From UA16 sp002292325 (GTDB lineage Bacteria > Bacteroidota > Bacteroidia > Flavobacteriales_D > Sanyastnellaceae), in NCBI GenBank assembly GCA_943788645.1, contig CALSRC010000017.1:62001-126000 (forward strand): a stretch of DNA of 64,000 nucleotides, given 5' to 3'. Positions 27,538 to 36,730 of the stretch are shown one piece after another. A program made the translations under genes and the position numbers. How positions within the stretch are numbered: position 1 is the stretch's first letter; each line of letters starts with the position of its first letter. The notes under the pieces are model-generated. The model was not told the origin of the DNA, did no database searches, and was given only the letters and a program-made list of their open reading frames with translations.

Positions 27538-28415
27538 CTGAAACCATTCGACCGCCTTTGGTTTTTGCCGTTGCTGCGGCTTATGTGACACTGAATTTTT
27601 TCTTTCCCGGGACTCAGGTTGAAGCAGATTTCGTCCTGAGCGGACTCCTCCTTGCAGGACTCGTGGTCATCGGCATCCCACACGGGGCATTGGATGTCTG
27701 GACCTACCAACAACGAAAAGTGAACGGGCTATCGACTCTGCAGTATATCATCGCGTACCTGCTGGCCATTGCGTTCGTTTTCGGATTTTGGATGGCATTT
27801 CCTGTGATGGGACTGGCTTTGTTTTTGGCCTTAAGTGCTTGGCACTTTGGTCAGGCTGACATCTCCATGTGGGGCCTTCGTCAGGGCGGCTGGATGTGGG
27901 GCACGCTCGCCCTCGCAATGGTCTTGGTTTGGCACACGGACGAGGTCATGCAGATTGTAGGACACATGGGCATTGAACAGGCGCTTCAACAAAAAATCAC
28001 TGCTGTTGCTCCGTCGCTTCAATGGATTGCCGTCATCGGTTGGTTTGCCGCTGCCGCACGAGCAATCTACCTGCGCAATGCTCATTGGTTGTGGACGTTG
28101 GGCATGCTGGCATTCACGCCTTGGATCCCCTTGCTCTTGGCCTTTGGAATGTACTTTGTTGGTCAACATAGTTTTGCCGGCTGGTGGCATCTTCAAAATG
28201 AAACCCACATGCGTTCGACAGAATTGTGGCTGAAAGCACTTCCATTCTCACTCGGCGCCTGGTCATTAATTGCACTTGGAGTCTGGTTTTTGACTTTTGG
28301 GGTAAATTCTGATCTCCAAGCAACTTCCGGAGCGTTTTTCATGTTAATCGGTTGTATCAGTATTCCTCATATTTTTGAATCCCATTGGTTTCTGCGAAAT
28401 GACGCAGGCGAGTAA
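27534..28415 (+). CDS. blh: Brp/Blh-family beta-carotene 15,15'-dioxygenase
   Basis: It cleaves beta-carotene into two retinal molecules, the chromophore for microbial rhodopsins. The 293-residue membrane protein has about seven hydrophobic segments and the conserved His-bearing motifs GIPHGALDVW, LSAWHFGQAD, VGQHSFAGWWHL and SIPHIFESHWF, which bind the catalytic iron. Its ATG overlaps the TGA of the preceding giant adhesin gene, so it is translationally coupled to it. No rhodopsin gene or carotenoid genes (crtB, crtI, crtY) lie in the window; they would have to be elsewhere. In many marine Bacteroidota blh sits next to the rhodopsin gene, so the placement is unusual. Confidence 0.92.
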   Translation: MTETIRPPLVFAVAAAYVTLNFFFPGTQVEADFVLSGLLLAGLVVIGIPHGALDVWTYQQRKVNGLSTLQYIIAYLLAIAFVFGFWMAFPVMGLALFLALSAWHFGQADISMWGLRQGGWMWGTLALAMVLVWHTDEVMQIVGHMGIEQALQQKITAVAPSLQWIAVIGWFAAAARAIYLRNAHWLWTLGMLAFTPWIPLLLAFGMYFVGQHSFAGWWHLQNETHMRSTELWLKALPFSLGAWSLIALGVWFLTFGVNSDLQATSGAFFMLIGCISIPHIFESHWFLRNDAGE

Positions 28416-28439
28416 ACTCATCGATTCCATTTCTGCTTC

Positions 28440-31400
28440 ATGCGACTCCGCTTTTTGTTTCGACCATTGATCCTGCTCCTTTTGGGCATATGCATGTTCC
28501 GAACAGGCACTGCCCAGCTGGATACAGAATTTTGGTTTGCAGCTCCAGAGGTCTGGGCAAACCACGGAGATCAACCCATTTTACTTAGGTTTTCCACGTT
28601 GGCAGAGGCCGCAAACGTAACCGTTAGCCAACCCGCGAATGGCATGTTTCCGATCCAAAATCTGAGCATTCCCGCATTCGGAACCCAAACGCTCAACTTG
28701 ACTCCATGGATCAATGACATTGAGAACACGCCATTCAACACCGCCTTGCCTCAAGGATTACTCATCGAATCCGACGTTCCCATCACGGCATACTATGAAG
28801 TCAACAACAACTTGAACCCCGATATTTTTACCCTCAAGGGGAGCTCCGCGTTAGGGACCGAATTCTACACTCCTTTCCAAACGTATTTATCCAATTTCTA
28901 CCCTCAATCCAAAGCAGGAATTGACATTGTCGCCACATCCGACAACACCGAAATTACCGTAACTCCAAGCGTCAACCTTGCCGGTGGATATGCCGCTGGT
29001 GTAGCCTTTACAATTCAATTGGACGAAGGAGAAACCTATGCCCTCCGAGCCGAAGGTGCTGCGGCTTCGCAACATCCAAGCGGAACATACATCACAAGCA
29101 ATCAACCCATCGCCGTGACCGTTAGCGATGATTCCTTGCTCGGTGAATTTTATACCCCTGGAAATTGCCAAGACATCATCGGTGATCAAGCCATCCCCTT
29201 GTCTACTGCCGGCACAGAGCACATTGCTGTCAAAGGAAACCTGAACGGTCCGGACAAAGTGTTCATCCTCGGTACAGAAGAAAACACATCATTATCCATA
29301 GACGGCAATTTTGTTTGGACCCTGTCGGAAGGTGAAACATACACCCACACGTTAACCAATCCAGCGTCTTACTACGAAACGAGCGCTCCAGTTGTGGCGC
29401 TCCATATGACAGGGTTTGGATGCGAAGTGGGTGGAGCCATTTTGCCACCGATTAGCTGCACCGGGTCCAATGAAGTGGCCTTTGTGCGTTCCAGCAACGA
29501 CTTTATCGGAATGAAAATTTTGGTTCCCGCTGGTGCTGAAGGAGATTTCACCTTCAATGGGGCCACAGGAAATGTAACAGCGGTCAACTTTTCTGCTGTT
29601 CCAGGAACAGGGGGTGAATGGATGTACGCCAACATCACCGGGTCGGGCTTTATTCCCACTGGTGGTCCCTCCAGGCTTGTTAACGGTGCTGCAAAATTCC
29701 ACCTCGGAATCATCAACGGCGGAGCTACCTCTGGAACGCGTTACGGGTATTTCAGCGACTTTGCGAATTACCAACACAGCACTTTTACTGCAGATAATGA
29801 GCTGTGTGCTGGTGAAGTCGTCGAGTTATCGGCCAATGCAATCCTCGACGCGACCTACGATTGGACCGGCCCGAATGATTTCACAGCCAGCGGAGATCAA
29901 ATCAATATTGGCCCGTTGACGGTGGAAGATGCAGGGCTTTATATCGTATCGGGCATGGCCGGCGATTGTGAGATTTTACCCGATACGTTGGAGTTGTTCG
30001 TAGCACCTCAACCGCCCGTTCCTGATTTATTGATCCCAGAGGCTTTGTGTGAAGGCGATGATTGGTCATTTACGGCTTTGACAGCCGCAGATGAATGGAC
30101 ATGGAGTGATGGCGACGGAAATCTTCTCAGTACAGATAGCACGAATACTTTTGAAAATGCGACACCCAGTGATGCGGGAGCATATTCACTGACCATCGTG
30201 ACCGAATCGTGCACCTCTGAATCTGCCGAATTCGACCTGGTAGTTTATGGAACGGAACAAGCCCCACTCGATGAAAATCCCATCGAAATTTGCGAAGGCA
30301 GCAGTTTGACCCTTTCGCCGAGCGGAACCATTCCGAATGCCATTTGGGAATGGACGTCTCCAAACGGAAGCGCGATTGAGACGGAAGAATTCTTCATTGC
30401 TTCGACTGATCCCGAAGATGCCGGAGTGTATACCTTGGGCGGCACAAGCAACGGATGTCCAATCTTGACGGCCTCTGTGCAAGTTGAGTTGAGCTCAACG
30501 GCCTCAGTTACATTGGATGTTCCGGACTTCCTGTGCAACGATGCACCGACGGTTGCCGTCACGACAGACGATTCTTACAGCGGTTCATGGTCAGCTACAT
30601 GTTTGAATTGTCTTTCAAACACTGGTGTAATTACGCCCGCCGCTGCCGACCCAGGATTCATCGACATCACCTACATTTCCAATAACCCGTGCGGTCAAAC
30701 AACCTCCGTAACAGTCGAAATTGGAACGGTTCCGGATTCCAGTATCCTGGATTGGACTGATTGCGAAGGCGCAGGGACTGTGCAATTGTCCGGCGCCACA
30801 CCAGGCGGGACCTGGTCAGCAGATTGCACAGGATGCTGCAATCCAGCAGGGGCATTCAACACGGCAGAGGCAGGCATCGGTACATGGGAATTGACTTACA
30901 CCTTATCGGGCGATTGCCCCTCGACAAGCAACGGCGCTTTCACTGTTACATCGAATACAAGTAGTGCGTTTTCACTAGCTAACCAAGCTTGTTTGAACGA
31001 TGGTGTCATTGCAGTGAGTGCAGATGAACCCGGGGGGGAATGGACCGCTACGTGTGCTACCTGCATCTCGGACAATGGACAATTCTTGCCGTCGGATGCG
31101 GGCGTTGGCCAGCACACAGTGACCTACGTCATTCCCGGTGCATGTGGAACAAGCACGGACATGGTCATTGCCGTACTGGAACTCCCCGATCCAGGGTTTA
31201 CGTTTGCGCCACTGGAAGGCTGTGCTCCTGCAATGGTGGAGTGCACAGCACCTGATGACCCATCCATCATCAATTGTACTTGGACGTATGACCAAAATGG
31301 CATTGGAGCATCCTTGCCATGTGATGAAAACACCTTCGTTTTAGAAGATCCCGGATGCTATAGCCTCATGCATACCGTCACGAGCGGAGCGGGCTGTACC

Positions 31401-31976
31401 AACAGTACCTCGGCATCGGAATTGCTCTGCTTGAGTGCACCACCTTCTTCCGATTTTGCATTGTCACCTGCACAACCGACCATTTTTGATCCGGTCATGG
31501 AAGTCTGGGCTATGGATTCCATTGCATCGAATGATTATCTATGGGAAATAAACGATGGCATGACCTACCAAGGGCCTTACCAAGTATGGGCGATATCTGC
31601 GTTGGGCGAGGATGCCTTTAATATCTGCCTAGAGGTAACGGATGAGGTAGGGTGTTCCTCCCTCACCTGTGAAGCCATTCAAATGACTGAAGGCCTCAAC
31701 GCCTATGCCCCATCAGCATTTACACCGGACTATGACGGCCACAATGATGCATGGCGCATGTACGTGACAGGCGCAGTGACGCGCTTTGAGTTGCGCATCT
31801 TTGACCGCTGGGGGGCACTCGTATTCACCACGGAAAACCCTGAGGAATACTGGACTGGTAATGTTTCAAAAGGAGCACATTTTGCTGCCGATGGCGTCTA
31901 CCACTATGAAGCGGTTTTGCGCGATGACGCATACAAGGTCAAGACCATGCAAGGACATATCTTTTTAATTCGTTGA
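28440..31976 (+). CDS. Giant IgGFc-binding-like, Ig/PKD-repeat T9SS (type B) surface protein, paralogue 2
   Basis: A 1178-residue paralogue of the protein at 24133-27537. After a signal peptide (ends GTAQ), residues about 27-440 give the same IgGFc-binding-like domain: LDTEFWFAAPEVWANHGDQ, NLNPDIFTLKGSSALGTEF, VKGNLNGPDKVFILG, GFGCEVGGAILPP. Ig-like repeats follow (YDWTGPNDF, WEWTSPNGS), then cysteine-containing WSATCLNCLSNTG-type repeats not present in the first paralogue and a PKD-like stretch. From about residue 1085 (YAPSAFTPDYDGHNDAW, FDRWGALVF) comes the type B T9SS sorting domain, ending IFLIR. It begins 24 bases after blh and likely belongs to the same transcript. Confidence 0.92.
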   Translation: MRLRFLFRPLILLLLGICMFRTGTAQLDTEFWFAAPEVWANHGDQPILLRFSTLAEAANVTVSQPANGMFPIQNLSIPAFGTQTLNLTPWINDIENTPFNTALPQGLLIESDVPITAYYEVNNNLNPDIFTLKGSSALGTEFYTPFQTYLSNFYPQSKAGIDIVATSDNTEITVTPSVNLAGGYAAGVAFTIQLDEGETYALRAEGAAASQHPSGTYITSNQPIAVTVSDDSLLGEFYTPGNCQDIIGDQAIPLSTAGTEHIAVKGNLNGPDKVFILGTEENTSLSIDGNFVWTLSEGETYTHTLTNPASYYETSAPVVALHMTGFGCEVGGAILPPISCTGSNEVAFVRSSNDFIGMKILVPAGAEGDFTFNGATGNVTAVNFSAVPGTGGEWMYANITGSGFIPTGGPSRLVNGAAKFHLGIINGGATSGTRYGYFSDFANYQHSTFTADNELCAGEVVELSANAILDATYDWTGPNDFTASGDQINIGPLTVEDAGLYIVSGMAGDCEILPDTLELFVAPQPPVPDLLIPEALCEGDDWSFTALTAADEWTWSDGDGNLLSTDSTNTFENATPSDAGAYSLTIVTESCTSESAEFDLVVYGTEQAPLDENPIEICEGSSLTLSPSGTIPNAIWEWTSPNGSAIETEEFFIASTDPEDAGVYTLGGTSNGCPILTASVQVELSSTASVTLDVPDFLCNDAPTVAVTTDDSYSGSWSATCLNCLSNTGVITPAAADPGFIDITYISNNPCGQTTSVTVEIGTVPDSSILDWTDCEGAGTVQLSGATPGGTWSADCTGCCNPAGAFNTAEAGIGTWELTYTLSGDCPSTSNGAFTVTSNTSSAFSLANQACLNDGVIAVSADEPGGEWTATCATCISDNGQFLPSDAGVGQHTVTYVIPGACGTSTDMVIAVLELPDPGFTFAPLEGCAPAMVECTAPDDPSIINCTWTYDQNGIGASLPCDENTFVLEDPGCYSLMHTVTSGAGCTNSTSASELLCLSAPPSSDFALSPAQPTIFDPVMEVWAMDSIASNDYLWEINDGMTYQGPYQVWAISALGEDAFNICLEVTDEVGCSSLTCEAIQMTEGLNAYAPSAFTPDYDGHNDAWRMYVTGAVTRFELRIFDRWGALVFTTENPEEYWTGNVSKGAHFAADGVYHYEAVLRDDAYKVKTMQGHIFLIR

Positions 31977-31992
31977 TTTTTTGATTCAAGAA

Positions 31993-34578
31993 ATGAAGAA
32001 CTACCACAACCATTCTCTTCTATTCATTGTATTTGGGTGTCTTATCGGAGCAGGCTGTGGGACCGAAACATCCGACTCCACGGATTCCTTTAAAAAAATG
32101 AAGCCCTTTGAGGCCGAGGCATGGAAATGGTCCACTCCGGATGAAACATGGGACGCCTGGAATGCGGGGGCAACCTTGGATGCCGTTGACCGTTGGAAAT
32201 CATTGCAGAACGTCGCAACAAACACCCGAACCATCCAAGGCGAATGGCGTTTAGAAGGCCCCACCAACATCGGTGGGCGGTTCAATTTCTTGCGACAGCA
32301 CCCGACTGATCCCACCATTTTGTTCGCGGGCAGCAGCAGCGGCGGGTTGTGGAAAGGCGTTGGGATTTCGGGCGGTGAAAATGGATCTTGGGAACCGCTT
32401 ACGGAAGATTTTCCGGCGATGGCCATGGGTGACCTGGCGTTTTATCCTGGCAATCCTGACCGGATATTTTTAGCGACTGGAGACCCTCAAATCAGCAGCT
32501 TTCCTCGCATGGGAAATGGCGTTTATCGCTCGTTGGACGGAGGTGAAACATGGCAAAACATGGGATTGGATTCCATGGGAGTGATCAGTAAGCTACTCTT
32601 TGTGCCTTCTGGAGGAGCCGTTGAAACTCCCATTTTGTTGGCAGGTGCCATGGGCAACCCGGCGACTACCGGCGACTACCGCGGGCTGTTTAGGAGTTCC
32701 GACTCTGGTAACACGTGGGACCAAGTCCTGTTACCCAATGATTCCACTGGCATCACGGACATCCTTTACGATCCAGAATCTGCAGCAATTTTTGCTGCTG
32801 CCTGGCAAAGAACTCGGAATTCAACAGCCAGTGAGGTGTGGGGACCGCATTGCCGCATTTGGAAATCCAATGATGCCGGAATGAATTGGGAAGTGTTGCC
32901 CAACCCTTGGGGGGAAGGCATCCGGGGACGAATTGGCTTGGCTCAATCTCCACAAGGCGTCTACGCTTTGGTCGTAGGCCAAGACCATCAGCTGGATAAC
33001 TTGTACCGAACGACTGACGGCGGTGGTTCTTGGAGTGCCGTGATTCCCGAAGACAACCTTCCCGAAAATGCATTGGGAGGATTTGGTTGGTATTTCTCAA
33101 AAGTGCGCATCAATCCATTCGATTCGGATGACATCAGCATTCTCGGGGTCAACACATGGAACTCAGTGAACGGCGGCGTGAACTGGAACCTTATGGGGCC
33201 CGAATGGTGGTCTTACGAAGTGCATGCCGACAAGCACGACTTGCAATGGATTGGATCGCAAACGTGTGTGCTAGCAACCGACGGTGGATTGTACAAAACC
33301 GAGGACCACGGTGCGACATGGTCAGATATTGAAGACATCCCGGTCACTCAGTTTTATCGGGCTGCATGGAATCCACACCACCCCGGATTCTATTCGGGCG
33401 GCGCTCAAGATAACGGAACGACGACAGGCAATTTTGAAGACCTCGGAGGCTGGACACGTGACCTAGGAGGTGATGGATTTACGGTCATTTATCATCCAGA
33501 GGATGACGCATTGCGCTATGCAGGCTACCAATGGGGCAACTGGCGCTTTAGCATGACCACAGTGGATGAAGAGCCACTCTGGAATGACTTCACGACCGGT
33601 ATCGACGAAGAGGACCGCACGTGGTGGGATTCTCCTCTGATCTACCATCCGTCGAATCCAAATGAAATGTGGACGGGTTCTCAGCGCGTCTACCGCATGC
33701 AAGATGCGCCAGTCAGCGTTTGGCAACCCGTGAGTGAAGACTTAACGTATGCGACGGAACCCGGTCTCTCCTACCGTTGTGTGAGTTCCTTGGCTGGATC
33801 ACATTTCGATGCCGATGCCGTAGCAGCTGGCACCACAGATGGACGTGTTTGGATTTCATTGGACCATGGAGACACGTGGGAGCCGATGGAGGAAGGACTA
33901 CCAGGTCAATTTGTGACCGACGTAGAATTTGATCCATTTCATCCCGACTCGATCTTTTGCACAGTCAGTGGTTACCGCAACGCGATATACGCACCCTTCA
34001 TCTACAAGGCCGCCATCGGAGGTCCGTGGACTTCGATCCAAGGCGACCTGCCAGAGCACCCGGTCAATCAAATATTGCCGCTGAACGATAGCATTTGGGC
34101 CGTTGCGACCGACGCAGGTGTCTTTGCGACCTTGGACTGGGGATCTCATTGGGAGCCCGTCGGTGAATTACCGACCATACCCGTGTACGACATCGTTGCA
34201 GACACCATTGCCGATCGATTGGTAGCCGGGACGTTTGCACGCAGTATGCTGAGTTTTCCATTGGACTCCCTTCTGCCCCAGCCAGAAGTGGTGGAGCCGA
34301 ATACCGTCGCTGGATTGCACAATGGAACGGGCTCTTTCCTCGCCTATCCCAATCCATTCCGCAACGAACTCAACATGGATCTGCCTGCCGATGTGAAGTC
34401 CATCGTTATCCGGGATCTCACTGGACGCGTCGTCTTCGAGCAGGAAGGCTCCTTTGGCGCAGGAACGAGCAATCGCTTCACTTTGACTACTTCAGTTTGG
34501 GCACCGGGAACTTATGTGGTTGCGGTGACCAGGCATGCGCTTGGACTGCACACACAGCGTGTGATAAAAATAGAATGA
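31993..34578 (+). CDS. BNR/sortilin-like repeat protein with lipobox and T9SS sorting domain
   Basis: An 861-residue secreted protein. The ATG at 31993 leads into a lipoprotein-type signal (LLFIVFGCLIGAGC). The body is a beta-propeller of BNR (Asp-box) or Vps10/sortilin-like repeats: SLDGGETWQNMG, SSDSGNTWDQV, SNDAGMNWEVL, TTDGGGSWSAV, TEDHGATWSDI and SLDHGDTWEPM. The last ~80 residues (FLAYPNPFRNELNMDLP to RVIKIE) form a type A T9SS sorting domain. Having both a lipobox and a T9SS domain is odd. Catalytic sialidase residues are not evident, so a binding or processing role is more likely. It starts 16 bases after the preceding adhesin stop and may share its transcript. Confidence 0.88.
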   Translation: MKNYHNHSLLFIVFGCLIGAGCGTETSDSTDSFKKMKPFEAEAWKWSTPDETWDAWNAGATLDAVDRWKSLQNVATNTRTIQGEWRLEGPTNIGGRFNFLRQHPTDPTILFAGSSSGGLWKGVGISGGENGSWEPLTEDFPAMAMGDLAFYPGNPDRIFLATGDPQISSFPRMGNGVYRSLDGGETWQNMGLDSMGVISKLLFVPSGGAVETPILLAGAMGNPATTGDYRGLFRSSDSGNTWDQVLLPNDSTGITDILYDPESAAIFAAAWQRTRNSTASEVWGPHCRIWKSNDAGMNWEVLPNPWGEGIRGRIGLAQSPQGVYALVVGQDHQLDNLYRTTDGGGSWSAVIPEDNLPENALGGFGWYFSKVRINPFDSDDISILGVNTWNSVNGGVNWNLMGPEWWSYEVHADKHDLQWIGSQTCVLATDGGLYKTEDHGATWSDIEDIPVTQFYRAAWNPHHPGFYSGGAQDNGTTTGNFEDLGGWTRDLGGDGFTVIYHPEDDALRYAGYQWGNWRFSMTTVDEEPLWNDFTTGIDEEDRTWWDSPLIYHPSNPNEMWTGSQRVYRMQDAPVSVWQPVSEDLTYATEPGLSYRCVSSLAGSHFDADAVAAGTTDGRVWISLDHGDTWEPMEEGLPGQFVTDVEFDPFHPDSIFCTVSGYRNAIYAPFIYKAAIGGPWTSIQGDLPEHPVNQILPLNDSIWAVATDAGVFATLDWGSHWEPVGELPTIPVYDIVADTIADRLVAGTFARSMLSFPLDSLLPQPEVVEPNTVAGLHNGTGSFLAYPNPFRNELNMDLPADVKSIVIRDLTGRVVFEQEGSFGAGTSNRFTLTTSVWAPGTYVVAVTRHALGLHTQRVIKIE

Positions 34579-34794
34579 GTAAATTGTCACACGAATTGGG
34601 CAAAAGGAATCAAATATCTGGGATATCTGTTCGTAGGAGTAGGAATCTTAATCCTTAGTCCGGCTATCGAAGTGCTGGGGGATGACCCAGAGAAATGGGA
34701 CGTCATCTTAGAAGTCACGCTTTTCCCTGACTCTGAGAGATTCTCTGATGCTCCTGACCAATCAGCAATAAGACTAATAAGGAAGGCTGAGTAA
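34575..34794 (+). pseudogene. Possible small membrane protein, frameshifted
   Basis: An ATG overlapping the preceding stop (ATGA at 34575) begins MSKLSHEL. In the +1 frame the sequence continues AKGIKYLGYLFVGVGILILS, then an acidic tail ending RLIRKAE and a stop at 34792. Dropping one G from GGG near 34598-34600 joins the two into a 72-residue protein with one membrane segment. The family is not recognised. The coding reading rests on the coupled start and sensible composition only; the rest of the gap up to 34849 shows nothing else convincing. Confidence 0.33.
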
Positions 34795-34849
34795 AAGTCC
34801 CTCATTCTCTCTTTAACTTGGTGGTGTATTGGAGAACCGTATTTCAACT

Positions 34850-36712
34850 ATGAACCACCCTCTCGTCCTCGCCCTGTCCGTTGGACTCATCCTCTTCAGC
34901 CCATCGGGATTTTGCCAATCCAACGATGCACGTGTGCTGATCATCGGCATCGATGGATTGCGACCCGATTGCCTTGAAGCAGCTGAAACGCCCGCCATTG
35001 ACGGCTTGATTGCGGACGGGATATTCAGCCCGGATGCCCTCAATAACGACATCACATACAGCGGTCCAGGGTGGTCCGGGATGATCTGTGGAGTTTGGTC
35101 CGATTCACATGGGGTGTCCAGCAATAATTTCATCGGAAGCAATTATGAAGATTTTCCTTCTTTCATGCATCGCCTTGAAACGGATAATTCTGCACTCAAC
35201 ACCTATTCCATTTGTCATTGGGCACCAATCAATGACTACATCCTTGGCGAGGACGTCGACGAAGCCCTGAACGTCTCAAGCGATGCTGCCGTTCGCGATG
35301 CTGCCCAAGCCATCTTGCAAGACGGCAACCCCCACGCCATGTTCCTCCATTTTGATGATGTTGACATCAACGGACACGGATACGGCTTTGACGCAGGGGT
35401 GCCCCAGTACATTGATGCCGTCGAAGCCACGGACAATTTCGTGGCAGACGTGTTATCGACCCTCACCAACAGACCCAACTATGCAGCTGAAAACTGGCTC
35501 GTGCTGATGTCCACGGATCACGGTGGCCTTGGGTACAACCACGGCGGAAATTCCATCGAGGAGGAGACCATTTTTTTCATAGCGAGTGGCGCCTCCATTC
35601 CTCCCGAGCTCATCGTGAAAGACACACTGGAAATTCAGTCTCCACCTGTGAATTGCGTTGCTCCCGGAGCAGCAGAATTGAACTTTGAGGGCAACGGTGA
35701 TGCGGTATACATAGAGGACGCCCCTGCCCTCCAACTCGGAGCAGATCAAGACTTCACGCTCGAAGTGCGCATTCGAACCCAAGCAACTCCTGATGTCGCT
35801 ATCGTGGGCAACAAAGATTGGAATTCAGGACTCAACCCCGGTTTTGTGTTCTCCTTTGAATATCCCAATGGCCCAGCTTGGAAAGTCAACATCGGTGATG
35901 GCAACAATCGAGCGGATGCCAATGGAGCGACTGGCGTAGCAGATGGTCAATGGCACACGCTTTCGTGTTCGTTTGACCGAGATGGTATGATGCGGCTCTA
36001 CACCGATGGTATTTTCTCCGCTGAAGAAGACATTTCAGGGATTGGCGCAATCGATGTTGGAAGCGGCTGGTTTTTCGGTTCCGATATCTTCGGTGCATAC
36101 AGCTATTCAGGAGCCATCGCCGAAGTCCGGTATTGGCACGGATTGCTCACGGAAGAAACCCTTCTAGATTGGCATTGCAGTTCCCTGACTGCCGCTCACC
36201 CCAACTGGACGTCCTTGCAGGGACATTGGGCATTGACTGAAGGAGCGGGAATGGAGGTCAGCAACAGTGCAAGCACTGGACTTGTCGGAACTGTTCAAGG
36301 TGCCAATTGGCAGCAACCGGAATCCCTCATCACCTTTGATTACAGCAATACACCGCGCGTCGTTGACATTGCAGCCACCGCCTTGGATCACATGTGCTTA
36401 AATCTAGAGCCCAGTTGGAACCTCGACGGCATCTCATGGATTGATGGATGCACCAGCACAGACGTGCAACGCATCAGCCGAGAGGAATGGAAAACCGCCA
36501 TCTTCCCCAATCCCGGAGCAGAGGATTTTCAAATCACAGGGATCCCGCCGCATGCCACAATTGAAGTTTTTCAACCCAACGGCACATCCATTCATCAGGC
36601 ACAACCCGGCACATCGACTCGCATAGACCCGCGCACTTCGAGCAAAGGGGTTTACCTCATCCGCATCGTCGATGGGGAGCGGCAGCGCACATTGCGGTGG
36701 ATCCGACAATGA
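34850..36712 (+). CDS. Secreted type I phosphodiesterase/phosphatase with LamG-like and T9SS domains
   Basis: A 620-residue secreted protein. The ATG at 34850 (MNHPLVLALSVG) gives a clean signal peptide ending GFCQ. Residues about 22-270 belong to the alkaline phosphatase/nucleotide pyrophosphatase superfamily: metal ligand Asp in IGIDGLRPD, the nucleophile region ITYSGPGWSGM followed by WSDSHGV, FLHFDDVDINGHGYG and STDHGGLGYNHGG. About 285-440 form a LamG/concanavalin-like binding domain (FTLEVRIRTQ, WHTLSCSFDRDG). The end (AIFPNPGAEDFQITG to RWIRQ) is a type A T9SS sorting domain. The likely role is removal of phosphate from extracellular esters; the substrate is unknown. The nucleophile (Ser or Thr) cannot be fixed by eye. 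Confidence 0.88.
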   Translation: MNHPLVLALSVGLILFSPSGFCQSNDARVLIIGIDGLRPDCLEAAETPAIDGLIADGIFSPDALNNDITYSGPGWSGMICGVWSDSHGVSSNNFIGSNYEDFPSFMHRLETDNSALNTYSICHWAPINDYILGEDVDEALNVSSDAAVRDAAQAILQDGNPHAMFLHFDDVDINGHGYGFDAGVPQYIDAVEATDNFVADVLSTLTNRPNYAAENWLVLMSTDHGGLGYNHGGNSIEEETIFFIASGASIPPELIVKDTLEIQSPPVNCVAPGAAELNFEGNGDAVYIEDAPALQLGADQDFTLEVRIRTQATPDVAIVGNKDWNSGLNPGFVFSFEYPNGPAWKVNIGDGNNRADANGATGVADGQWHTLSCSFDRDGMMRLYTDGIFSAEEDISGIGAIDVGSGWFFGSDIFGAYSYSGAIAEVRYWHGLLTEETLLDWHCSSLTAAHPNWTSLQGHWALTEGAGMEVSNSASTGLVGTVQGANWQQPESLITFDYSNTPRVVDIAATALDHMCLNLEPSWNLDGISWIDGCTSTDVQRISREEWKTAIFPNPGAEDFQITGIPPHATIEVFQPNGTSIHQAQPGTSTRIDPRTSSKGVYLIRIVDGERQRTLRWIRQ

Positions 36713-36730
36713 CGGGGCTGAGTTCGCTGG

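Noticed and set aside
34587..34847. Minus-strand 86-codon frame in the gap before the phosphodiesterase
   Set aside because: Composition is not protein-like and it lacks a signal or motif; the plus-strand small ORF explains the region better.
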